NCBI GenBank assembly: GCA_016290215.1
Contig: JAEETH010000009.1
Coordinates: 1 to 64,000, forward strand
From: Bacteroidales bacterium
Lineage (GTDB): Bacteria > Bacteroidota > Bacteroidia > Bacteroidales > F082
DNA length: 64,000 bases
Direction: 5' to 3'
The notes under the pieces were generated by a model that saw only the letters and a list, made by a program, of their open reading frames with translations, was not told where the DNA came from and ran no database searches. The translations under genes were made by a program, and so were the position numbers. This document shows, in pieces, positions 8,878-15,860 of the stretch; position 1 is the first letter of the stretch; every line of letters starts with the position of its first letter.

Positions 8878-9794
8878 ACGAACAGTATAGCCCAACAGGA
8901 TTTAGGGTGCTGCCGACAATCGTCAAGCACCTGCTGATTATCAATGTGTTGATGTTTTTGGCATACATCACATTGACCCGTTTCCACATTGACCTTAACG
9001 ACATCCTTGGCCTTCATTTCTTTAAGGCCAGCGACTTCAGGATTTACCAACTGGTTACCTACATGTTCATGCACGGCAACTTCGGGCATTTGTTTTTCAA
9101 CATGTTTGCGCTGTGGATGTTCGGTAACACGCTCGAAAACATCTGGGGATCAAAGCGTTTCCTGTTGTTTTACATGGTGTGCGGCATAGGTGCAGGATTG
9201 TGTCAGGAGTTGGTGCAGTATATCCAGTACGCCACGTCGTTGGCACAATATGAAACTGTCAATATGGGCGGTCGCATCATTTCGATGGACTCTTATTTGA
9301 ATATGATGACCACGGTAGGCGCTTCGGGTGCCATCTACGGCTTGCTGTTGGCTTTTGGCATGATGTTTCCCGATTCGCGGATTTACTTGTATTTTCTTTT
9401 CCCCATCAAGGCCAAGTGGTTTGTCATCGGCTATGCCGTGCTTGAGCTGATCTTGGGCTTTCAAGGTGTGGATAATGTGGCCCATTTCGCCCATCTTGGT
9501 GGTATGTTGTTCGGCTTGTTGCTTATCCTTTATTGGAGAAAGAATCCTGCCGGACCTGACAAGAACTTCAGGAAATTGAAAGACATCTTTCAGTCGTGGA
9601 AGCGCAAGTCGCAAATGAAATATACACGTTATGAGGAGGTTTATGACAAGATGCCGCGTTCCGATGAGGATTACAATTACCAAAAGGCGAAGAAGGAGCG
9701 TGATATCGATGCCATCCTCGACAAGGTCGCCAAAAACGGTTACGACAGTCTGACGAAAGAGGAAAAGGAATTCCTGTTTAAAAACAGTAAATGA
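8874..9794 (+). CDS. Rhomboid family intramembrane serine protease
   Basis: 306 residues with about six transmembrane helices. The catalytic Ser is in VGASGAIYG (Ser151, GxSG motif) and the catalytic His in FAHLGG (His207). The loop motif ENIWGSKRF after the second helix matches the rhomboid WR-type region. The cytoplasmic C-terminal tail (about 225-306) is charged. It cleaves transmembrane substrates within the membrane; the substrate is unknown. The start ATGA overlaps the mutL stop and the end overlaps the next gene in the same way, so the three genes form one operon. Confidence 0.93.
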   Translation: MNEQYSPTGFRVLPTIVKHLLIINVLMFLAYITLTRFHIDLNDILGLHFFKASDFRIYQLVTYMFMHGNFGHLFFNMFALWMFGNTLENIWGSKRFLLFYMVCGIGAGLCQELVQYIQYATSLAQYETVNMGGRIISMDSYLNMMTTVGASGAIYGLLLAFGMMFPDSRIYLYFLFPIKAKWFVIGYAVLELILGFQGVDNVAHFAHLGGMLFGLLLILYWRKNPAGPDKNFRKLKDIFQSWKRKSQMKYTRYEEVYDKMPRSDEDYNYQKAKKERDIDAILDKVAKNGYDSLTKEEKEFLFKNSK

Positions 9795-10900
9795 TGGAAC
9801 GCGTTGAGAGAGGTTTTTTCGGAAAGCTTCTGGTCTTTATCTTTGCGGTATTGGCCTTCATCGGGTTGGTGGCGATGGTTTTGAGTGTCGGCAACGCCTA
9901 TATCAATCCGCAGCATTTCATCTGGACTACGGTGTTCGGTTTGGCTTTTTGGGAAATCCTTATCTATAATGTGGTTATCCTCTTTTTCTTGCTCACGTTG
10001 CGCTCGCGAAAGGCATGGATTTCTGTGCTGGCTTTGGTGGTTGCCATCCCTGGTTTCAGCAAGTCTTATTCCATGGGCAAAAAGGTGGAAGGAAGCAATA
10101 GCATCCGAATAATGAGCTATAACGTTCACAATTTTGACCATGTTGACGGCAAGACGGATGATGAACAGTTTGCCAATCAAGTGATTGATATGGTGCGTGA
10201 ACAAACTCCAGATATTCTGTGTTGTCAAGAATTCACAGGTTTCAAGCGGAAGACAACGCGACAAAAATGTATTGAAATATTTGCGGAAGAAGCTGGTTTC
10301 CAATATGTTTACTATAACAAAAAAAGCAACTATGCCGGTAATGTCATTTTTTCGAAATACCCCATAGTGAAAGTTACGGAAGATTCTGGCTTCGGTCAGG
10401 AGAATACTTACGGCGTGATGGTTTCGGTGGATGCAGGCGAGAAGGGCCAGTTCCATGTCGCCAATGTGCATCTGCTTTCCTATAAGATTACTGACAACGA
10501 GATTGATATACTCACAAGTACGACAGAGCGGCAGAATCTTGACACGATAAGCAAGAACCTGCTGCACAAGCTCAATCTTGCTTTTCAGAGACGCAGCGAG
10601 GAACTCAGGCAAGTGCTGGAGGGGATGCCGCCCGTGAGTGGCCCCATCATCGTTTGTGGCGATTTCAACGAACCACCGCTTTCTTACAATTACCGACAGA
10701 TGCAAAAGGCGGGCTTTGTGGATACTTTCACCAAGGTGGGTCGCGGCATCAAGCCGACCTACGCGGGCAAGTTGCCTTTGCTGCGTATCGACTATGTTTG
10801 GGCCAACGACGGCGTGACACCGCTCAATTTCAAGCGTCACCGCTGGAAGGCATCAGACCATTATCCGATTTATTTGGATTTTAATATTCCGAACCAGTAA
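9791..10900 (+). CDS. Membrane-anchored endonuclease/exonuclease/phosphatase family protein
   Basis: 369 residues. Three hydrophobic segments fill residues 1-90. A catalytic EEP (DNase I-like) domain follows: MSYNVHNFD, CCQEF (metal-binding Glu), ANVHLL, GDFNEPP (Asp/Asn pair), RIDYVWAND and KASDHYPIY (catalytic His). The domain probably faces the periplasm or cytoplasm next to the membrane. Family members cleave phosphodiesters or phosphomonoesters in nucleic acids, lipids or sugars; the substrate here cannot be told. It is the last gene of the mutL-rhomboid operon, with a 4-base overlap. Confidence 0.9.
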   Translation: MMERVERGFFGKLLVFIFAVLAFIGLVAMVLSVGNAYINPQHFIWTTVFGLAFWEILIYNVVILFFLLTLRSRKAWISVLALVVAIPGFSKSYSMGKKVEGSNSIRIMSYNVHNFDHVDGKTDDEQFANQVIDMVREQTPDILCCQEFTGFKRKTTRQKCIEIFAEEAGFQYVYYNKKSNYAGNVIFSKYPIVKVTEDSGFGQENTYGVMVSVDAGEKGQFHVANVHLLSYKITDNEIDILTSTTERQNLDTISKNLLHKLNLAFQRRSEELRQVLEGMPPVSGPIIVCGDFNEPPLSYNYRQMQKAGFVDTFTKVGRGIKPTYAGKLPLLRIDYVWANDGVTPLNFKRHRWKASDHYPIYLDFNIPNQ

Positions 10901-10908
10901 AAGACTAA

Positions 10909-10969
10909 GGTCCCTGAGCTCGTCGAAGGGCTGACTAATGACGACGGCGTTTCGACAGGCTCAACGACC
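10909..10969. repeat. Inverted repeat, GTCCCTGAG...GTCGAAGG family
   Basis: GGTCCCTGAGCTCGTCGAA and TTCGACAGGCTCAACGACC form an imperfect 19-bp stem with a 23-base loop, just after the phosphatase gene. A full copy is at 59608 and a half copy at 55602. Confidence 0.85.
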
Positions 10970-10974
10970 TGTTA

Positions 10975-11028
10975 CAACTGAACAACTGAACAACTGAACA
11001 ACTGAATAACTGAATAACTAACAACTGA
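10975..11028 (+). repeat. Octamer tandem repeat (ACAACTGA)
   Basis: The 8-base word ACAACTGA occurs about six times in tandem with minor changes, ending shortly before the glmM start. A similar stretch lies before the aldolase gene at 12588. Confidence 0.75.
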
Positions 11029-11033
11029 TAAAT

Positions 11034-12419
11034 ATGACACTGATCAAATCCATTTCCGGCATTCGTGGTACCATTGGCGGCCAGCCGGGCGACAACCTCA
11101 CGCCAATCGACATGGTGAAATTCACCGCCGCTTTCGTCAAATTCGTGCAACATAATAAAGGTGTGAAACACCCTAAGGTCGTCGTCGGTCGCGATGCCCG
11201 ACTTTCGGGTTTCCTTGTGAACCAAGTGGTTTGCGGCACCTTGCAGGCCATGGGTGCCCATGTGCTTGACATCGGGCTGAGCACTACTCCTACTACCGAA
11301 ATCGCCGTCACAGGATTGAAAGCCGACGCCGGCATCATCCTGACGGCCAGCCACAACCCCGCCCAGTGGAACGCCTTGAAGCTCCTCAACGAGAAGGGCG
11401 AGTTCATCTCCGCCGCCGAAGGTGCCTGGCTGCTCGACGTGGCCGCCAAGGATGACTTCGACTTTGTCCCGATCGAGGAAATCGGCAGCTATCAATTAGT
11501 TGACGGCTGGATGGACAAACACGTTGAAATGGTGTGCCAGCTGCCTTTGGTCAACAAGGAGGTGATTGCCAAGGCCAACTTCAAGGTGGCTGTGGATGCA
11601 GTCAACTCGACGGGCGGCATCGCCATCCCCAAGATGCTGCGTGCCCTCGGCGTGAAGGAGGTGTTGGAACTCAACTGCGAGCCTACGGGCAAGTTCGCCC
11701 ACACGCCAGAGCCGTTGGCCCAGAACCTTACCGACATCTGCCGCTACGTCAAGGAGCAAGGCTGTGACTTCGGCGTGGTCGTCGACCCCGACGTCGACCG
11801 TCTGGTCTTCGTCAAGGAAGATGGAGAACTGTTTGGTGAGGAATACACCTTGGTGTCGGTGGCCGACTTCATCCTGAAGCACACCCCTGGCCCGACGGTG
11901 AGCAACCTCTCTTCGACGCGTGCCTTGCGTGACGTGACCCAAAAGCATGGACAGCAGTACTTTGCCGCTGCCGTGGGCGAGGTCAACGTAGTGGAGAAGA
12001 TGAAGGAAGTGGGTGCCGTCATCGGCGGCGAAGGTAACGGCGGCGTCATCTATCCCGAGCTGCACTATGGTCGCGATGCTCTCGTCGGTACGGCGTTGTT
12101 CCTGACACAGTTGGCCGAGAAGAAGGTGAAGTGCTCCGAGCTGAAGCAGACCTATCCGCTCTATGTAATGTCGAAGAATAAGATTCAGCTCACTCCCACG
12201 ACGGATGTGGACGGCATCTTGGCCAAGTTTGCCGAGAAGTTCAAGAATGAAAAAGTGACCACCATCGATGGCGTGAAGATTGACTTCGAGGAAGGCTGGG
12301 TGCATCTGCGCAAGTCGAACACCGAGCCTATCATCCGCATCTATAGCGAAGGTAAGACCGAGGCCGAGGCCGAACGCTTTGCCAATATGATACTGGAAGA
12401 AGCTAAGAAGATGGTGTAA
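11034..12419 (+). CDS. glmM: Phosphoglucosamine mutase / phosphohexomutase
   Basis: 461 residues, alpha-D-phosphohexomutase family. It shows the active-site phosphoserine loop TASHNP (Ser106), the metal-binding loop DPDVDRLVF, the sugar-binding loop GEGNGGVIYP and the phosphate-binding loop RKSNTEPIIRIY. The N-terminal KSISGIRGT is typical of the GlmM type. It would convert glucosamine-6-phosphate to glucosamine-1-phosphate for UDP-GlcNAc and cell-wall synthesis. A phosphomannomutase or phosphoglucomutase role cannot be excluded from sequence alone. It stands alone between two intergenic repeat blocks. Confidence 0.87.
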   Translation: MTLIKSISGIRGTIGGQPGDNLTPIDMVKFTAAFVKFVQHNKGVKHPKVVVGRDARLSGFLVNQVVCGTLQAMGAHVLDIGLSTTPTTEIAVTGLKADAGIILTASHNPAQWNALKLLNEKGEFISAAEGAWLLDVAAKDDFDFVPIEEIGSYQLVDGWMDKHVEMVCQLPLVNKEVIAKANFKVAVDAVNSTGGIAIPKMLRALGVKEVLELNCEPTGKFAHTPEPLAQNLTDICRYVKEQGCDFGVVVDPDVDRLVFVKEDGELFGEEYTLVSVADFILKHTPGPTVSNLSSTRALRDVTQKHGQQYFAAAVGEVNVVEKMKEVGAVIGGEGNGGVIYPELHYGRDALVGTALFLTQLAEKKVKCSELKQTYPLYVMSKNKIQLTPTTDVDGILAKFAEKFKNEKVTTIDGVKIDFEEGWVHLRKSNTEPIIRIYSEGKTEAEAERFANMILEEAKKMV

Positions 12420-12424
12420 TTGGC

Positions 12425-12560
12425 CTATGACTTGTGACCATGACCATGACTGTTTCCATCGGACATCCAATCTCTTGCCAAGGCTTAGGAGTTGGCTATA
12501 TGCAGAAGTGAATACTTAATGCATTGTTGAGATGGTCATAGTCATGGTCAGTGGGCATAG
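12425..12560. repeat. Intergenic inverted repeat, GACYAT family, copy 2
   Basis: The left arm CTATGACTTGTGACCATGAC faces the right arm GGTCATAGTCATGGTCAG plus GCATAG across a loop of about 80 unrelated bases. Both arms are built from 6-base words (GACCAT, GACTAT). Confidence 0.8.
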
Positions 12561-12587
12561 TAAAAAAAAGACATGTGTCAACTGACT

Positions 12588-12620
12588 AACTGAACAACTG
12601 AACAACTCCCAACTGAACAA
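12588..12620 (+). repeat. Octamer tandem repeat (AACTGAAC)
   Basis: AACTGAAC words repeat directly upstream of the aldolase start, like the block before glmM. Confidence 0.65.
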
Positions 12621-12626
12621 CTGATT

Positions 12627-13652
12627 ATGAAACGAGGATTCGGAAGCGACAACCATTCGGGCATTTGTCCCGAGGTTTTGGAAGCCATCGCCCGCGTGAA
12701 CCAAGAGCACGCGCTGGCCTACGGCGATGATGAATACTGTGCTGCCACGGAAGCAAAGTTCCGCGAGCAGTTTGGCGAGCAGACGAGAGTGTTTTTCGCC
12801 TTCAACGGCACGGGATGCAACACCTTGTGCATCGATGCCATGGTTAATTCACACGAGGCCGTGGTTTGTGCTGAGACTGCCCATATCAATGTCGATGAAT
12901 GCGGTGCGCCTCAGCGCATCGTGGGCTGTCGCCTGCTGACGGTCGACACGCCTGACGGCAAGCTGACGCCCGAGCTGATCAAGACGCGCTTGCATGGCTT
13001 TGGCTTTGAGCATCACTCGCAGCCTAAGCTGATTAGCATCACGCAGCCTACCGAGTTGGGCACTTTGTACACCTTGGATGAAATCAAGGCTATCGTGGGA
13101 TTGGCAAGGGAATACAACATGTATGTCCACATTGATGGTGCCCGTCTGGGCAACGCTGCCGTGGCCTTGGGTTGCACCTTCAAGGAGATGACCACCGACC
13201 TCGGCGTGGATGCTGTGTCATTTGGTGGCACCAAGAACGGCCTGATGATGGGGGAGGCGGTGGTGCTGTTGAACCCTAACATTTGTCCCGACTTCAAATA
13301 CCGTCGCAAGCAGGCCATGCAGCTCTGCTCGAAGATGCGTTTCATCGCGGCGCAGTTCGACGCCTATTTCGAGAACGACCTTTGGAAGCGTAACGCTGAG
13401 CACTCCAACAAGATGGCACAGCTGCTCTACAAGGCGGTGAAAGACATTCCAGGCGTGAAGGTCGTCTATCCCGTGCAGGCCAACGGCGTGTTTGCTCAGC
13501 TGCCTCGCAAGGTATGGAAGGAGCTGCAAAACCATTATTTCTTCTACGATTGGGATGAAGACGCCGACGTGGTCCGTTGGATGTGCGCGTTCGACACCAC
13601 CGAGGACGACATCAAGTGTTTTGCCAACAAGCTAAAGGAATTGCTTAATTGA
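12627..13652 (+). CDS. Low-specificity L-threonine aldolase family (PLP enzyme)
   Basis: 341 residues, fold-type I PLP enzyme of the beta-eliminating lyase/threonine aldolase family. Signs are the N-terminal FGSDNHSGICPEVL, the glycine-rich FAFNGTGCNT for cofactor phosphate, HIDGARLGNAAV (Asp and Arg contacting PLP) and the Schiff-base lysine in SFGGTKNGLM. It would split L-threonine or L-allo-threonine to glycine and acetaldehyde in the cytoplasm. The length matches the family. The stop codon lies within the first word of a palindromic repeat. Confidence 0.88.
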   Translation: MKRGFGSDNHSGICPEVLEAIARVNQEHALAYGDDEYCAATEAKFREQFGEQTRVFFAFNGTGCNTLCIDAMVNSHEAVVCAETAHINVDECGAPQRIVGCRLLTVDTPDGKLTPELIKTRLHGFGFEHHSQPKLISITQPTELGTLYTLDEIKAIVGLAREYNMYVHIDGARLGNAAVALGCTFKEMTTDLGVDAVSFGGTKNGLMMGEAVVLLNPNICPDFKYRRKQAMQLCSKMRFIAAQFDAYFENDLWKRNAEHSNKMAQLLYKAVKDIPGVKVVYPVQANGVFAQLPRKVWKELQNHYFFYDWDEDADVVRWMCAFDTTEDDIKCFANKLKELLN

Positions 13653-13761
13653 CTATGACCTTTGACTATGACCATGACTGTTCCATCGCGTAACATGTTC
13701 CATGCTTGATTTTGAAGCAAGAACTTTCATTACCATGAAACGGTCATGGTCAATAGTCAAT
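13650..13761. repeat. Intergenic inverted repeat, GACYAT family, copy 3
   Basis: TTGACTATGACCATGACTGT (about 13662-13681) pairs with ACGGTCATGGTCAATAGTCA (about 13740-13759). The TGA stop of the aldolase gene is part of the first GACTAT word, so the element abuts and partly overlaps the coding end. Confidence 0.82.
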
Positions 13762-13803
13762 GTAAAAAGACTTTATCCATAATAATCAAAACAGTCTAAC
13801 CCT

Positions 13804-14622
13804 ATGAAAACACTATCCCGACTCTTCGTCCTGTTGCTGTTGTTGCCCATAAGCCTTACCGCACAGCAAGCCCAAGAACCCGTCAAAGCCAAGCCGGGCA
13901 TCGTCGCCCATCGTGGGTTCCATCGCTTTGAAGGCTCTGCCGAAAACACCATTTCGTCTATGCAGCATGCTGTGAACCATGATTTTGAAGGTACGGAGTT
14001 CGATGTGCAAATCACGCAGGACGGCGTTGATATCGTCTATCATGAAGCTAACATGCAGGGCCATGTCATTTGCAACACGCCTTTCGACACGTTGCGGCAG
14101 TTGTCGGCATTCACCCTGAAAAGCGGCGAGACGGTGCCGTTGCTCACCGATTTTCTGGAGGCCTGTTCCAAGGCGCTTCGTGAGCAGGAACAGCGCGGGA
14201 AGCATACGGAGTTGTTTTTCGAAATCAAGCCGCTGGAGCGCAAGGAACAACGCTATCATTTGCTTGGCCAAATCATCGAAGCCATCGGGAAAGCCGGTTT
14301 ACACGATGACATTTTCTTCATCTCCTTCGACCTTGACGCCTGCATGATGTTGTCGCAGCTGATGCCCGACGTCCATGTGGCCTACCTTGAAGGAGACCTC
14401 TCGCCCAAACAATTGCAAGAAAAGGGCATTACCGACATCGACTACCACTGGAGCAAGTTCGATGCCCATCCCGAATGGGTGAAGGAGGCGCATGACTTAG
14501 GCATGATTGTCGGTGTTTGGACTGTCAACACGCCTGAAAAAGCACAGGAGATGCTACAATTGGGCGTGGACTACATCACTACCGACGAGCCTCTGTTGAT
14601 GAGGGAGTGGATAGGATATTAA
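13804..14622 (+). CDS. Secreted glycerophosphodiester phosphodiesterase
   Basis: 272 residues with a Sec signal peptide (MKTLSRLFVLLLLLPISLTA). The GDPD domain shows AHRGF (catalytic His), ENT, GTEFDVQITQDG (metal-binding Glu and Asp) and YHE, then FFEIKP, and ends with GVWTVNTPEKAQ and ITTDEP. It would hydrolyse glycerophosphodiesters to glycerol-3-phosphate and an alcohol in the periplasm. It is convergent with the WYL regulator gene, with only 15 bases between the stops. Confidence 0.9.
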   Translation: MKTLSRLFVLLLLLPISLTAQQAQEPVKAKPGIVAHRGFHRFEGSAENTISSMQHAVNHDFEGTEFDVQITQDGVDIVYHEANMQGHVICNTPFDTLRQLSAFTLKSGETVPLLTDFLEACSKALREQEQRGKHTELFFEIKPLERKEQRYHLLGQIIEAIGKAGLHDDIFFISFDLDACMMLSQLMPDVHVAYLEGDLSPKQLQEKGITDIDYHWSKFDAHPEWVKEAHDLGMIVGVWTVNTPEKAQEMLQLGVDYITTDEPLLMREWIGY

Positions 14623-14637
14623 TAAGGTTTGGTTGTT

Positions 14638-15543
14638 TTATTGCTCGTATCTTTTTAAAGCCGCAACCAACTCATCATGAATCTTATGCCTTAAGGATAG
14701 CGGTTCGATCACTTCCAATTCGTTGCCTTCTTTTAGGATGGCTTGTCGGAAATCGAAGGTTGGGGCGAGATGGTATTCAAAATCTGTGTATGTGTCGGTC
14801 TTGCATACTTCTTTTTGCGAGTGATGCAAGGGAAGAGTGCGCAGCAGGTTGGGCATGTTACAATAGGCTCGTAAGACAATGCGTTGGACAGGGATTTCCT
14901 CTCCGATAAACACACCAAAATAATTCTTGAAAAAGGTCTCGGCATCGAAATCGGCAGCTAATTCGTATGGTGCATCTGTTTCGGTTAATGCCGTCATACG
15001 GTCGAGGGCATAGATGGCCAATTTGTAGCCTTTTCTTTCGCTTTTTCCGAGCAGGTACCAGCGTTGGTGGAAAAGTTTCAAGCAATAAGGCTCAATTAGT
15101 GTGCTGTAGGGCTCAGAGTCGTTGAATTTCTTGTAGCCCATTTGCAGGGTGTGGTGGCATTTGAGGGCTGTGATGATGGTTTCGAGGTGTTCAAGGCCGG
15201 CGGGTATGTCTTCCAGTATGATTTGGTTTCTGATGGAGAGGCTGTCTAATAGGATGCCATTAACGGTAAGGGTGCGGAGCATCCAGTTCTGAGTGGAGTT
15301 GTCACAAAGTGTTTCCGGGTTGCTGATGTAGTATTGGTTCAAATTATCGCATTCGATATGGATGCCAAACATATCTCCGATGGACTGTCGAAGTCGATAG
15401 AAAGTGGTGCGAGATAAAGGTTTCCCATCGTTTAACTCGCTATTGATCCATTGTTGACAGATGCGTTCGAGGCTGATTCGTTTGGCTCGTTGTATGGTGT
15501 TGACAAGCCACGTGTACTGTCTGAAAGTGTCGGTGTTTCTCAT
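14638..15543 (-). CDS. WYL-domain transcriptional regulator (copy 1)
   Basis: 301 residues. The N-terminal part resembles a winged-helix region (RAKRISLERICQQWINSE, PLSRTTFYRLRQSIGDMFGI). The central WYL domain has PYCLKLFHQRWYLLGKSERK (motif W-Y-L) and YALDRM, and a WCX-type C-terminal part follows (LPLHHSQKEV, EGNELEVIEPLSLRHKI). WYL proteins are ligand-sensing regulators and several control CRISPR-Cas or DNA-damage genes. This one lies beside the tracrRNA and cas9 but is read away from cas9. It is about 40-50% similar by eye to the WYL protein at 51418. Start 15543 is chosen over the longer frame because the paralogue starts at the same point. Confidence 0.88.
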   Translation of the reverse strand: MRNTDTFRQYTWLVNTIQRAKRISLERICQQWINSELNDGKPLSRTTFYRLRQSIGDMFGIHIECDNLNQYYISNPETLCDNSTQNWMLRTLTVNGILLDSLSIRNQIILEDIPAGLEHLETIITALKCHHTLQMGYKKFNDSEPYSTLIEPYCLKLFHQRWYLLGKSERKGYKLAIYALDRMTALTETDAPYELAADFDAETFFKNYFGVFIGEEIPVQRIVLRAYCNMPNLLRTLPLHHSQKEVCKTDTYTDFEYHLAPTFDFRQAILKEGNELEVIEPLSLRHKIHDELVAALKRYEQ

Positions 15544-15563
15544 AATCCATTGTATTTTGGGGA

Positions 15564-15571
15564 CAAAATTA
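15564..15571 (-). promoter_or_regulatory. -7 promoter element of the WYL gene
   Basis: TAATTTTG on the minus strand, 20 bases before the ATG, fits TAnnTTTG. Confidence 0.5.
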
Positions 15572-15582
15572 GAAAAAAATCG

Positions 15583-15622
15583 TAAGTGTTTCATGTTTTG
15601 AAACAGAAGGGTTGTATTTTTG
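15583..15622 (+). promoter_or_regulatory. Atypical promoter-like element upstream of the tracrRNA/cas9 region
   Basis: The palindrome GTTTCATGTTTTGAAAC runs into AGAAGGGTTG and then TATTTTTG (15615-15622). The spacing TTTG-N14-TATTTTTG is the same as in the elements before the HIRAN gene (52489) and the small membrane-protein gene (54635). A transcript from here would run antisense through the tracrRNA towards cas9. The only frame behind it (15649-15774, 41 codons) lies across the tracrRNA and is probably not a gene. Confidence 0.4.
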
Positions 15623-15671
15623 GCGCGTGTAACCTTATTAATTTAGGTATGAAAAGCGATGGGATTTGGGC

Positions 15672-15757
15672 AAAAAAAGACGAGGCGACTGAAATCGCCC
15701 CGAACTTGATGTTTTCACAACGGAATAATCCTTATTGTGAATTGCTGCATAACTTGT
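15672..15757 (-). ncRNA. tracrRNA of the type II-C CRISPR system
   Basis: Read on the minus strand: an anti-repeat (about 15732-15757, ACAAGTTATGCAGCAATTC plus ACAA) complementary to the 5' part of the crRNA repeat except for small bulges of one and two bases; then AATAAGGATTATTCCG, which forms a short hairpin; then TTGTGAAAACAT; then a terminator stem GGGCGATTTCAGTCGCCT followed by TCGTC and a run of seven T. This order (anti-repeat, AATAAGGATTATTCCG hairpin, terminator) is typical of Bacteroidota II-C tracrRNAs. It is divergent from cas9. The 5' end is inferred from the promoter element. Confidence 0.9.
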
Positions 15758-15761
15758 GCTG

Positions 15762-15769
15762 CAAAAATA
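15762..15769 (-). promoter_or_regulatory. -7 promoter element of the tracrRNA
   Basis: TATTTTTG followed by CAGC on the minus strand would start transcription at about 15755-15758, exactly at the anti-repeat. Confidence 0.7.
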
Positions 15770-15809
15770 GATAATTTTTCAATATTGGAACTGTTTTTTG
15801 AAAAAAATG

Positions 15810-15817
15810 TAATTTTG
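15810..15817 (+). promoter_or_regulatory. Candidate cas9 promoter -7 element
   Basis: TAATTTTG fits TAnnTTTG, 43 bases before the cas9 ATG. A weak TTGG lies about 21 bases upstream. A second match, TAAATTTG at 15847, would leave almost no leader. Confidence 0.45.
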
Positions 15818-15860
15818 ACGAAAATTTTTTGCTTTTGATAACACGATAAATTTGGATACA

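Noticed and set aside
15649..15774. A 41-codon gene upstream of cas9
   Set aside because: The frame lies wholly over the tracrRNA, whose anti-repeat, hairpins and terminator explain the conservation; no strong ribosome site.
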